From the NCBI GenBank assembly GCA_039818165.1, contig JBCBUL010000002.1:62001-126000 (forward strand): DNA of 64,000 nucleotides, written 5' to 3'. The notes beneath the pieces are model-generated. The model had not been told where the DNA came from. It saw only the letters and a program-made list of their open reading frames with translations, and made no database searches. Positions 8,836 through 17,600 of the stretch are shown here, piece by piece. Every line of letters begins with the position of its first letter. Within the stretch, counting starts at the first letter, position 1. Made by a program: the position numbers and the translations under genes. Source of the DNA: UBA5336 sp039818165 (GTDB taxonomy: Bacteria; Pseudomonadota; Alphaproteobacteria; Caulobacterales; Hyphomonadaceae).

Positions 8836-11271
8836 ATGGCCGAGACGATTGAAGAGACCCCGGAAAAGGGGCCCGAATACGGCGCAAGTTCCATCAAGGT
8901 TCTCAAGGGTCTGGAGGCGGTTCGCAAGCGCCCCGGCATGTATATCGGCGACACCGATGACGGCTCTGGCCTGCACCATATGATCTATGAAGTGGTCGAC
9001 AATGCCATCGACGAGGCGCTGGCAGGCCATGCCGATGAGGTGACCGTAACGCTGCAGCCCGATGGCAGCGCGGAAATCACCGACAATGGCCGCGGTATTC
9101 CCGTGGGCATGCACCCGACCGAAAATCGCTCGGCGGCCGAAGTCATCATGACCGAGCTGCACGCTGGCGGAAAGTTCGACCAGAACTCTTACAAGGTGTC
9201 TGGCGGCCTGCACGGCGTGGGCGTGTCGGTGGTGAATGCCTTGTCAGTCTGGCTGGATCTCACGATCCACCGGGATGGCAAGGAGCACAAGGTTCGCTTC
9301 GTGGATGGCGGCTTCACCGAAAAGCCCCTGGAAGTGGTTGGCGATAGCCCGCTGAAGGATGACGGCACGCCCTACACGGGCACCGCCGTGCGCTTCCTGG
9401 CCTCGAGCGACACGTTCACGATGACCGAGTACAACGCCAAGACGCTGGAACATCGCCTGCGCGAACTGGCCTTCCTGAATTCCGGCGTGCGCATCGTCTT
9501 CACCGACAAACGCGGCCCTGAGCCCGAAGAGATCATCCTGGAATATGAAGGCGGCACCAAAGCCTTCGTCGAACACCTCGACCGCCAGAAATCCGCCCTC
9601 ATCCCGGACGTGATCTACGTCATCGGGGAGCGTGACGGCATCACGGTTGAGGCCGCCCTGCAGTGGAATGACAGCTACCACGAGAACGTGCTGTGCTTCA
9701 CCAACAACATCCCCCAGCGCGATGGCGGCACGCACCTGGCGGGCTTTCGCGGCGCCCTGACCCGCATCATCAACAAATACGCCAGCGAGAGCGGCGCAGC
9801 GAAAAAAGAGAAAGTGACCATCACCGGCGATGACGCCCGCGAAGGGCTGACCTGCGTGCTCAGCGTGAAGGTGCCGGACCCGAAATTCTCCTCCCAGACC
9901 AAGGACAAGCTGGTCAGCTCCGAAGTGCGCCCCGTGGTCGAAAGCCTGATGGGGGAGAAGCTGGCCGAGTGGTTTGAAGAGAACCCGAAGCCCGCCGCCA
10001 TGATCATGGAAAAAGTGGTCGAGGCCGCCCTGGTGCGCGAGGCGGCCCGCAAGGCGCGGGACCTGACCCGGCGCAAGTCCGCCCTCGACATCACGTCCCT
10101 GCCCGGCAAGCTCGCCGATTGCCAGGAGAAAGACCCGGCCAAGTCCGAACTGTTCATCGTGGAGGGCGATTCCGCTGGCGGCTCGGCCAAACAGGGCCGC
10201 GACCGGAAGAACCAGGCCATCCTGCCCCTGCGCGGCAAGATTCTGAATGTGGAACGCGCGCGCTTTGACAAGATGCTCAGCTCCGATCAGGTCGGCACGC
10301 TGATCACCGCCCTGGGCGCGGGCATTGGGCGCGACGATTTCGACATCGCCAAGATGCGCTACCACAAGATCGTCATCATGACAGACGCCGACGTCGACGG
10401 CGCGCACATCCGCACGCTCTTGCTCACCTTCTTCTATCGCCAGATGCCGGAAGTGATCGAGAAGGGCTATCTCTACATCGCCCAGCCGCCGCTCTACAAA
10501 GTCACGCGCGGGCGCTCAGAGCGCTACATCAAGGATGAGGCCGAGATGGAGGCCTATCTCATCGAGATGGGCACCGATGGCGAGACCCTGATCCTCGGCT
10601 CGGGTGAACAGATCATTGGCGAAGACCTGCGCCAGACCGTGCGCGACGCTGCCGCCTTCAAGCAGACGCTGTGGCGCCTCTCCCTGCGCGCCCCCGAGCG
10701 GTATCTGGAACAAGCCGCCCTGGCCGGAGCCTTTGCATCCGGTGCGGGTGAGGCGGAGGCCACCAAGACCGCCGAACGGCTCAACCGGATCGCCGAAGAG
10801 GGCGAGGACAATTGGCAGGCCGCCTTCGAAGACGGCTCACTGATCCTGCGGCGCGAAGTGCGCGGGGTGGAGGAGAAAGCGGTTCTGGATGCGGGGCTGA
10901 TCACCAGCGCCGATGGCCAGCGCCTCGCCGAGCGGTCAAAAACCGTGGCGGAGATGTATGACGGCGTCGCCATCCTGCGGAACGAGAAATCCGGCGAGTT
11001 TGAAGTCCATGGCCCCGTGGGCCTGCTCGACGCCGTGCTCGGATCGGGCCGCAAGGGCCTGAAGATCCAGCGCTATAAGGGCCTCGGCGAGATGAATGCC
11101 GACCAGTTGTGGGAAACCACGCTGGACGCCAATGCCCGCACGCTCCTGCAAGTCCGCGTCGACCACGCCGACGAAGCCGACGACATGTTCTCAAGGCTCA
11201 TGGGCGACCTGGTGGAGCCAAGGCGCGAATTCATCCAGGACAACGCGCTGGAAGCTGAGGTGGATGTTTAG
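8836..11271 (+). CDS. gyrB: DNA gyrase subunit B
   Basis: A type II topoisomerase subunit that hydrolyses ATP to introduce negative supercoils with GyrA. ATG 8836 (811 aa) is preferred over GTG 8815 because AAGAAGAG sits about 9 nt upstream. The GHKL ATPase motifs are visible (NAIDEAL, DNGRGIPVGMHP, GGLHGVGVSVVNALS). The TOPRIM residues are Glu443 in VEGDSAGGSA and the DADVDGAH block at 519-521. PLRGKILNVERARFDKML and the C-terminal YKGLGEMNADQLWETT block are diagnostic. A GANTC site (8810-8814) and an AT-rich TATAAATATT stretch lie just upstream. Unlike the common alphaproteobacterial order it is not adjacent to recF. Confidence 0.97.
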   Translation: MAETIEETPEKGPEYGASSIKVLKGLEAVRKRPGMYIGDTDDGSGLHHMIYEVVDNAIDEALAGHADEVTVTLQPDGSAEITDNGRGIPVGMHPTENRSAAEVIMTELHAGGKFDQNSYKVSGGLHGVGVSVVNALSVWLDLTIHRDGKEHKVRFVDGGFTEKPLEVVGDSPLKDDGTPYTGTAVRFLASSDTFTMTEYNAKTLEHRLRELAFLNSGVRIVFTDKRGPEPEEIILEYEGGTKAFVEHLDRQKSALIPDVIYVIGERDGITVEAALQWNDSYHENVLCFTNNIPQRDGGTHLAGFRGALTRIINKYASESGAAKKEKVTITGDDAREGLTCVLSVKVPDPKFSSQTKDKLVSSEVRPVVESLMGEKLAEWFEENPKPAAMIMEKVVEAALVREAARKARDLTRRKSALDITSLPGKLADCQEKDPAKSELFIVEGDSAGGSAKQGRDRKNQAILPLRGKILNVERARFDKMLSSDQVGTLITALGAGIGRDDFDIAKMRYHKIVIMTDADVDGAHIRTLLLTFFYRQMPEVIEKGYLYIAQPPLYKVTRGRSERYIKDEAEMEAYLIEMGTDGETLILGSGEQIIGEDLRQTVRDAAAFKQTLWRLSLRAPERYLEQAALAGAFASGAGEAEATKTAERLNRIAEEGEDNWQAAFEDGSLILRREVRGVEEKAVLDAGLITSADGQRLAERSKTVAEMYDGVAILRNEKSGEFEVHGPVGLLDAVLGSGRKGLKIQRYKGLGEMNADQLWETTLDANARTLLQVRVDHADEADDMFSRLMGDLVEPRREFIQDNALEAEVDV

Positions 11272-11346
11272 GTACGAAGTGTAGCGCTATCTTTCATCAC
11301 GAAATGAGCCGCGCTTCTCGATGCTCCCCGATGGCGCTATATACCG

Positions 11347-11919
11347 GTGGTGAAAAACGAATTGCTGCGGATCATTAGAATCTGGGCATTATTTCCTTTG
11401 GTCATACCGGCCGCCTGCGGTGAAGCCGATATCGCCTATGATACCGCGCGCACCATTGCCTATTTCGAAGCGAACAAGCCGGCCTTCGAACGACTTGGCG
11501 CGCAGCTGGCTGCCGATCCCGATTTCCAGGAAGCGGTCTACTGCCCACCGGAAACCTGCATCGGTACGCCAACCATTTCTGATGAGGATCAGGAGAGGCT
11601 CGATCAATCATCGGAGACTTATGCCTCGGCGCTTTCAAAGGTATCGTCAGGCGGTTGGATATATATTCTTCGGCGAGGGGACGGAGCTGTAGCGATGCCA
11701 GGATGGGGAGGAGGCACCTCTCGCGATGGCGGTGAAACCTCGATCTCAATGCTCTTCGTCCCGGATCAGCTTCAATACAAAGAAGGATGTGAGACGGAAT
11801 ACTTCGCGCCGGTTTTGGAAGACGAATTGCCCTTTGCGGCTAAAACCTGTGTCAGCGCCTTGGAAGGCGGCTGGTACATCGAAGAGCAAACAATCATCGT
11901 AGAAGCCTCGGCCGAATAA
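11347..11919 (+). CDS. Putative secreted/lipoprotein of unknown function
   Basis: A 190-aa frame with no ATG near its N-terminus. GTG 11347, GTG 11350 or TTG 11362 could start it. The N-terminus (KNELLRIIRIWALFPLVIPAAC) is a signal peptide ending in Ala-Ala-Cys, an imperfect lipobox. The mature part has four more Cys (YCPPETC, GCETEY, TCVSAL) that may form disulfides. No family is recognised. No Shine-Dalgarno sequence is seen; a TATATA box lies only three bases before the first GTG, so the start may be leaderless or further in. Codon use matches its neighbours less well than gyrB. Confidence 0.55.
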   Translation: MVKNELLRIIRIWALFPLVIPAACGEADIAYDTARTIAYFEANKPAFERLGAQLAADPDFQEAVYCPPETCIGTPTISDEDQERLDQSSETYASALSKVSSGGWIYILRRGDGAVAMPGWGGGTSRDGGETSISMLFVPDQLQYKEGCETEYFAPVLEDELPFAAKTCVSALEGGWYIEEQTIIVEASAE

Positions 11920-11941
11920 CCAAGCCCATTTCCCCCCAAAA

Positions 11942-12013
11942 GCGAAAGCGCAGCCAAGGCATGCGCCTCTGCATATATCATCCCGTTTTCATGCGGCGCT
12001 TTCGCATATATAA
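11942..12013 (+). promoter_or_regulatory. Upstream region of the 45-codon ORF: dyad plus direct repeats
   Basis: GCGAAAGCGC (11942-11951) is perfectly complementary to GCGCTTTCGC (11996-12005). Between and around them CATGCG occurs twice (11960, 11990) and GCATATAT twice (11971, 12004). The second GCATATAT runs into TATATAA, a possible -10 box. The arrangement suggests a regulated promoter or a structured 5' leader for the small ORF at 12054. Confidence 0.4.
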
Positions 12014-12053
12014 ATGCTGCGACGCACAAACGCGCATCCCTTGGAGACACGAC

Positions 12054-12191
12054 ATGAGCTTTGGTTATTTCGCCCCTGCGCCCGCTGCCATGCCCGTTGG
12101 CCTGCCTGTGTTCGGCAAGGCCAAGACCGCGCCGTCAAAGCCCGCCGCGCAGGCGCCCCAGAATGCAGAGGCTCCCAAAAAAGCGGCCTGA
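12054..12191 (+). CDS. 45-aa Pro/Ala-rich small protein
   Basis: ATG 12054 is preceded by GGAGA with a 6-nt spacer, and the frame ends 25 bp before a perfect 10-bp terminator stem. The product starts MSFGYFAPAPAAMPVGLP and ends in an Ala/Pro/Lys-rich tail (KPAAQAPQNAEAPKKAA), net basic and probably disordered. No homologue is recognised. Evidence that it is a gene is positional: Shine-Dalgarno sequence, own upstream element and own terminator. It could instead be the leader of a structured RNA. Confidence 0.55.
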   Translation: MSFGYFAPAPAAMPVGLPVFGKAKTAPSKPAAQAPQNAEAPKKAA

Positions 12192-12216
12192 GCCCACCTT
12201 GGCCAACCCACCACAA

Positions 12217-12256
12217 AAACGGCCAGGCGCACCTCGCGTCTGGCCGTTTGTCTTTT
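12217..12256 (+). terminator. Rho-independent terminator after the 45-aa ORF
   Basis: AAACGGCCAG (12217-12226) pairs perfectly with CTGGCCGTTT (12240-12249). The stem is followed by GTCTTTTCCC, a modest U-tract. It ends the small-ORF transcript on the plus strand. Confidence 0.75.
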
Positions 12257-12287
12257 CCCGGGCAAAGGACGCCGCTAGAACACTTCG

Positions 12288-12341
12288 TCGCGAAGGCTCA
12301 CCCTACCGGGAAAGTTTCCCGGTCATTCGCAACCTTCGCGA
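12288..12341. repeat. Nested coaxial inverted repeats (hairpin element or dispersed REP-like repeat)
   Basis: The outer arms TCGCGAAGG (12288-12296) and CCTTCGCGA (12333-12341) are perfectly complementary. The inner arms ACCGGGAAA (12305-12313) and TTTCCCGGT (12315-12323) are also perfect. Both dyads share the same centre (12314). The two spacers are 8 and 9 nt. A third, bulged stem (ATCCCGG at 12357 with CCGGGGAT at 12377) follows. The CATTCGCAACCTTCGCGAGC stretch resembles intergenic repeats dispersed in many bacterial genomes, so a REP/MITE-like element is the leading alternative to an ncRNA. Confidence 0.6.
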
Positions 12342-12538
12342 GCGCAGCAGAATCTCATCCCGGCTGAGCGCATTATCCGGGGATAGTCTTGCGTTCTTAC
12401 ACGATTGCCTTGAAACAAAACCATATGAATACAAGGTTATAGGTGTCGCCAACATAAAGGCGTCGTAGAACAAGGAACCACATAACCTATCGCGAAACGT
12501 CCCAGACCACCGCCATCCGACAGGCCGAAACCCGTCCC

Positions 12539-12625
12539 ATGGCACAGCGCATCGGCATTGGTTCTATTATTCTCGGCCTCTTTTTCGTTGCCGCGACCAC
12601 GCTGTTCACCGCGATCGCCCGCTAG
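12539..12625 (+). CDS. Single-TM miniprotein (28 aa minimum); start uncertain
   Basis: From ATG 12539 the frame encodes a 28-aa peptide that is nearly all one transmembrane helix (IGSIILGLFFVAATTLFTAI) ending Ala-Arg. There is no Shine-Dalgarno sequence before this ATG. The same frame stays open upstream to 12458 and reads as plausible protein (TYRETSQTTAIRQAETRP) from an ATA codon at 12482, which follows AAGGA at a good distance. The natural start may therefore be ATA, or an ATG lost by mutation or sequencing error. Its stop is 4 bp into the 3' end of the convergent gene. Function unknown. Confidence 0.4.
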   Translation: MAQRIGIGSIILGLFFVAATTLFTAIAR

Positions 12626-13824
12626 GGGTCGGTACAGGTCGTTTCGCGCCCGCTGATGAGGGTGTTGATCAGGCTCCAGGTGCCGTCAAATCGCTTCAGC
12701 GCATGGGAAAATGTGTAGCGGCTTTCGCACGCATCACCATCAGACGTCTCAATCTCGCTAATGGCCTCCCCAATGGCGAGCGCACTTGCCTGGGTCACCA
12801 GTCGCACGCTCTCAATTTCAACATCAAACGCATCGGGCGAGGTAAAGCCCTTTTCCGCAAAATCCGCTTCCAAGACATCCCGCGTCCTGATCTTTCCATC
12901 ATGGTCCACCAGGCGATAGTCGCCATGGAGCAATTCAAGATAGGCGGCCATATCCCCGGCCATGATCCGCTCCGGCCACACCCGGGTGACGAGGTCGGTG
13001 ATGTCAGCCACGGCCTGCGCCTCCGGGTCCCCGACCGGCGCCGCGGCGACGAAGGGGATCGACACCGATTGCGGCATCAGCCCCTCGCCCGGCATCGATT
13101 GCTCTATCCTGAGTGTGAGCGGCGTATCCACCGTGTTCGCCAGCGACACTTCCAGATGGACAGTCTTGTCTCCTGGTTCGGTCCAGTTCTGGCTCGAAAT
13201 GGGCGAGATCGGGATTTCTCCGACAATGTTTCCATCGCTGATCAACACGCCGCGGGCCGTGTTCTCGAAGAACCAGTCGCCCGGCAATGTCCCTTTGATA
13301 ATCAGCGGGCCTTCGACCCGTTCCCCCGCCTGAGGAGAGGTGATGTCGACCGTGCCGGTCAGGGGCGCCTGCTTGGGTAATGTCATTTCGGCTGGCACCC
13401 CCAGCGCCTCGCGGAACTCGGCCTCGGAGAATTGCGGCATGGAGCACATCCATGCCGAATAACCGCCAGTCTCTCGCGCATTGAGCAGTACGAGCACGTC
13501 TACGCCCCCGCGCCAGCGGATGCCGCAGGTTGGACTTCCCGGCGAAGGCGACATGACCTGAATGGAATCGCCAGCGAGCGCATCGCCTTTCAGCACGTCC
13601 AGCAGCGTAAACTCCGTCTCGATGCGCTCTGGTGTTCCATAGGGCGTTTTCCCGCTCTCTGAATCCCCTTCCATGCGTGCCAGGGCAATCAAATCCGCCT
13701 CTTCCGCCTGCGCCGCTGCGCTTTCCATGGGCGGGCAGGTGCAGGCGAATGACGGCGCTGAAATCTCGCCTCCAGCAATACCCATTGCCAAAAACAGTAT
13801 GCCCATACGCACCAGAAACGCCAT
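12622..13824 (-). CDS. Secreted three-domain protein: TIMP-like, Gmad2-like, NTF2/SnoaL-like
   Basis: A 400-aa protein with a signal peptide (MAFLVRMGILFLAMGIAGG...SFA). The mature N-terminus begins CTCPP and continues with LIALARMEG, CGIRW and paired Cys, the pattern of bacterial TIMP/netrin-like domains. Residues ~155-260 (ITSPQAGERVEGPLIIKG, then FFENTARGVLISDG) match the Gmad2 immunoglobulin-like fold of germination and lipoprotein-type proteins. The C-terminal ~130 residues (AVADITDLVTRVWPERIMAGDMAAYLELL, then TWSLINTLISG) look like a SnoaL/DUF4440 NTF2-like domain. The substrate is unknown; an extracytoplasmic binding role is inferred. The domain calls rest on visual pattern matching. 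Confidence 0.75.
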   Translation of the reverse strand: MAFLVRMGILFLAMGIAGGEISAPSFACTCPPMESAAAQAEEADLIALARMEGDSESGKTPYGTPERIETEFTLLDVLKGDALAGDSIQVMSPSPGSPTCGIRWRGGVDVLVLLNARETGGYSAWMCSMPQFSEAEFREALGVPAEMTLPKQAPLTGTVDITSPQAGERVEGPLIIKGTLPGDWFFENTARGVLISDGNIVGEIPISPISSQNWTEPGDKTVHLEVSLANTVDTPLTLRIEQSMPGEGLMPQSVSIPFVAAAPVGDPEAQAVADITDLVTRVWPERIMAGDMAAYLELLHGDYRLVDHDGKIRTRDVLEADFAEKGFTSPDAFDVEIESVRLVTQASALAIGEAISEIETSDGDACESRYTFSHALKRFDGTWSLINTLISGRETTCTDP

Positions 13825-13933
13825 GACCCGATCCTTTAGATTCTCGCCCAGGGGTCAGCCTATACAGGTTTCAGGTGGCGGGAAAACGTTTCACCAATCC
13901 GGCCGACAAACGGAGGCGTCTAGTCTCGGCGCC

Positions 13934-14629
13934 ATGGATGCCGCCACCACAGACGCCTTCAATTGGAGCTTAGACTTCCTGGCCAGAACTCTGGCCGGGA
14001 TCCTGGCAACGCTCGGCTTCGACCGGGCTGTTCCCTCGCTGATCCCAAGGTCCGTCTGGGTGCGTGCGTTGCGCGATCTGCGCGATATGGAGGCCCTGGC
14101 CCGCCGGCTGATCGTGGTCCTGTCAGGAAGTGTCACTCTGGACGGCATGGTAAATCGAAACGCCCGCCCAAGCGCGGCCACGCCGGAAACATCGCGGAGA
14201 GGCAGCGTTAACGCGCCGGGTTTCAGCCTAGTCGAAACTGAGCTCGATCCTTTCGCATTGGCCGGTTGCCCGGCCATGGGAGCCGATACCCCAAGACAAT
14301 TGCCCGACCGCACGCCCCTGAGTGGCATGGTCTACGCCGCGCCGCTCATTGCGCAGCTGGACGCGCTGAAGGCTGCGATTGAAAATCCGGAGCCGATCGC
14401 GCGGCGGCTTGCCCGGCGGCGCCAGCGGAGTGGTCCTTCAGAACCCGGCGTTATGATTGCCCTCGTGAAGTTCCTGAAACGAAGGCGCAACCCCACCAGC
14501 GATCTGATGGAAAGCACGCTTTGGCATGCGCACCAAATGGCCGTTGCAGAGCTCAATCGCGCTTGCCCGTGGCACGCGCCACCGGACCCGCCCCCCGTCT
14601 CGGGAACGCCATCTCTTAAGTCAGGCTGA
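13934..14629 (+). CDS. Hypothetical protein
   Basis: A 231-aa protein from ATG 13934, chosen because the upstream part of the frame is antisense to the secreted-protein gene. The N-terminal ~65 residues are helix-prone (FNWSLDFLARTLAGILATLGFDR, WVRALRDLRDMEALARRLIVVLSG). The middle is Pro/Arg-rich and disordered. The C-terminus has basic clusters (RRLARRRQR, KRRR) and an HAHQMAVAELNRACPWH segment. No signal peptide or catalytic motif is seen. It overlaps the putA 3' end by 14 bp, convergent. I do not recognise the family. Confidence 0.55.
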   Translation: MDAATTDAFNWSLDFLARTLAGILATLGFDRAVPSLIPRSVWVRALRDLRDMEALARRLIVVLSGSVTLDGMVNRNARPSAATPETSRRGSVNAPGFSLVETELDPFALAGCPAMGADTPRQLPDRTPLSGMVYAAPLIAQLDALKAAIENPEPIARRLARRRQRSGPSEPGVMIALVKFLKRRRNPTSDLMESTLWHAHQMAVAELNRACPWHAPPDPPPVSGTPSLKSG

Positions 14630-17600
14630 GAAGCTCCGGGTCGCCGCCCTGGGCGGTGATGTTGTTGGTCACCGTTCGCTCGGTGGCGAAGCGGGCCAGA
14701 TAGTGCGGTCCGCCTGCTTTCGGCCCCGTGCCAGAGAGGCCTTCGCCGCCAAAGGGCTGCACGCCCACAACCGCGCCTGTCATCGAGCGATTGATGTAGG
14801 TATTGCCGACCGGACAGGCGCGGGTGACCTCGCGCCAGAAGGATTCAAGGCGCGAATGGATACCGAGCGTCAGCCCGTAGCCCTTCGCCATCAGGTCTGC
14901 CCCGGTCTTGGCCACATCATCCGGGTCATATCGCAGGACATGCAGGATCGGCCCGAACATCTCATGGTCGATTTGATCAAGGCTTTTGAGCTCGATCAGC
15001 GCGGGTCCGAAGAAATGGCCGCGATCGGCGATGTCGCTGATGTCGATCTGTTTCAGCAACGTGGCTTCGGTCCGCATCGTCTCGATGTGCGCTTCCAGAA
15101 CGCCGCGCGCCTCGGCATCGATCACCGGGCCCACATCGGTATCGATCTCGCACGGATCGCCAACTTTAAGCTCATCCATGGCGCCTTTCAGCCCATCGAT
15201 CAGCATGTCCGCGGTCTCGTGGGGCAGGAACAACAAACGCAGGGCCGAGCAACGCTGGCCCGCGGACCCGAAGGCGGAATGGATCACGTCATCGATCACC
15301 TGCTCGCGCAGCGCGGTCGTGTCGACAAACATGGCGTTCAGCCCGCCCGTCTCAGCAATGAGCGGGACGATGGCGCCGTCGCGCTCGGCCAGGGTGCGAT
15401 TGATGATCTTGGCGGTCGTCGTTCCGCCCGTGAACGCCAGACCGGACAGCGGACCGGCTTTGGAAATCGCAGCGCCCACGGATTCGCCATCGCCGGGCAG
15501 CAGCGCCAGCACGTCCTCCGGCAAGCCTGCCTTTCGGAAGATCTTTACCGCTTCCTGGGCCACCAGCGGGCTTTGCTCAGCCGGTTTGGCAATCACGGTG
15601 TTGCCGGCCGCCAACGCCGCTGCGATCTGTCCGGTAAAGATCGCCAGAGGAAAGTTCCACGGGCTGATGCAGCCAAAGACGCCGCGCCCATGGAGGCTGA
15701 GATGGTTGGTCTCTCCAGCCGGGCCGGGAAGGCGCTCGGGCAATGCGAACTTCGCTTCCGCCTCCGTGGCGTAGTAGCGGCAGAAATCCACCGCCTCGCG
15801 GACTTCATCGATCCCATCTTGCAGTGTCTTGCCGGTCTCGCGCGCCATCAAAGCGATCAGGCGGGAACTGGACTCTTCAAGCCCGTCGGCCATGGCGCGC
15901 AGGATTTCCGCCCGTGCCGGTCCGCCGCGCTGGTCCCAGACTGGCTGGACGCGCGCACCGTCTTCTGCAGCGGTCTCAACCTCCTTTGCACTGGCATTGC
16001 GCACGGTGCCCATCACAATGGAGGTTTCAGCCGGGTTGTGCTGGCGCGTGACAGGACCGCCGCTCCCGGCGCCGCGCGCAATCATCGGCGCGGCCTCAAT
16101 CACAGGCCCGCCTTTCATATCAGAGATTGCCCGGCGCACACCATCACGCACGGAGGATATGCTGAGATCGAGCCCGGTCGAATTTCTCCGGTTCGGCCCA
16201 TAGAGGCGCGGGGGCGTCGGGATCTGCGGATGGCGGCGCGGTCCGGCCTCCAGTTTGGAGAGCGGGTCTTCCACCACCTGCTCCACCGGCACATCGGGAT
16301 CGAGGAAGGCGTGAACGAAACTTGTGTTTGCGCCGTTCTCCAGCAGGCGGCGCACAAGGTAGGGCAGCAAATCTTCATGCTCACCGACAGGGGCGTAGAC
16401 ACGAACGCGCGTGCCCGCCTCAGCGGCTGCGAACAATGCCTCGCCCATCCCGTGCAGGCGCTGATACTCAAAGTCTGGCCCGCCCGCCGCTTCTGCAAGG
16501 CGCTCGACCGCTGCCAATGTGTGGGCATTGTGCGTGGCGAACTGCGGATAGATATCCGGTGCAGCCTGCAGCAGGGCTTTGGCGCAGGCGAGGTAAGACA
16601 GGTCCGTGCCCGGCTTCGTGGTGAACACGGGGAAATTCGGGAACCCCATTTCCTGGGCGTGTTTGATTTCCGTGTCCCAGTAAGCGCCCTTGACCAGCCG
16701 CACCATCAGTCGTCGCCGGCTGCGCCGGGCCAGATCGACGACCGTCTCCACAACGCCGAGCGCGCGTTTCTGATAGGCCTGCACGGCCAGACCCAGGCCG
16801 GTCCATCCATCCAGTTCGGGCGCCGCGCAAAGTCGCTCGAGCAATTTCAGAGAGATCACAAGCCGGTCGGCCTCTTCCGCATCCAGGCAGAGGTTGATGT
16901 TGGCCTGGGCCGCCATGGTGCACAGGTGCAGCAGCTTCGGATAAAGCTCCGCCATGACCCGCGCCTCGTGCAGCGCGTCGTAGCGCGGATGCAGCGCAGA
17001 CAGTTTCACCGACACGCCGGAGCCCGCTTCGGGCGCCGCCGGGCCGCTATCGGTTGCCGCAACCGCTTCGATGGCGCGCTCATAGGCGGCGAAGTATCGC
17101 TCGGCATCGGCCGCCGTACGCGCACCTTCGCCCAGCATGTCAAAACTGAAATGGGCCGCCTCGCCGCGCGTCACCATCCGCGCGCCGCGCTTCATGGCGG
17201 CCTCGACGCTGCGGCCCAGCACGAATTGCTCGCCCATGATCCGCATGGCCTGCATCATCGCCGCGCGGATTACCGGCTCGCCACTTTCCCGCACCAGCGA
17301 GGAGACATACGCCCGCGGCCCCTTCTGGGCACTGTTTGGCGCGCCGATGACACGCCCGGTGAGCATAAGGCCCCAGGTCGACGCATTCACAAGCCAGCTT
17401 TCCGATTGCCCTCGGTGGCTGCCCCAATCGCCCGACCGGATCTTTTCGGCGATCAACTCGTCGCGAGTCTCAGCATCGGGCACGCGAAGCAGCGCCTCAG
17501 CCAGGCACATAAGCGCGAGTCCTTCGGAGTTCGACAGACCGAACTCTTCCAGGAAGCTCTCCATCATGCCCTTGCGGCGCCCTGCCCGGCGCGCTTTTTC

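Noticed and set aside
12061..12468. Long frame running through the small ORF, terminator and nested repeats
   Set aside because: It crosses the terminator stem and the repeat element; its translation (VIRNLRERSR...) is typical of spurious products of intergenic repeats.
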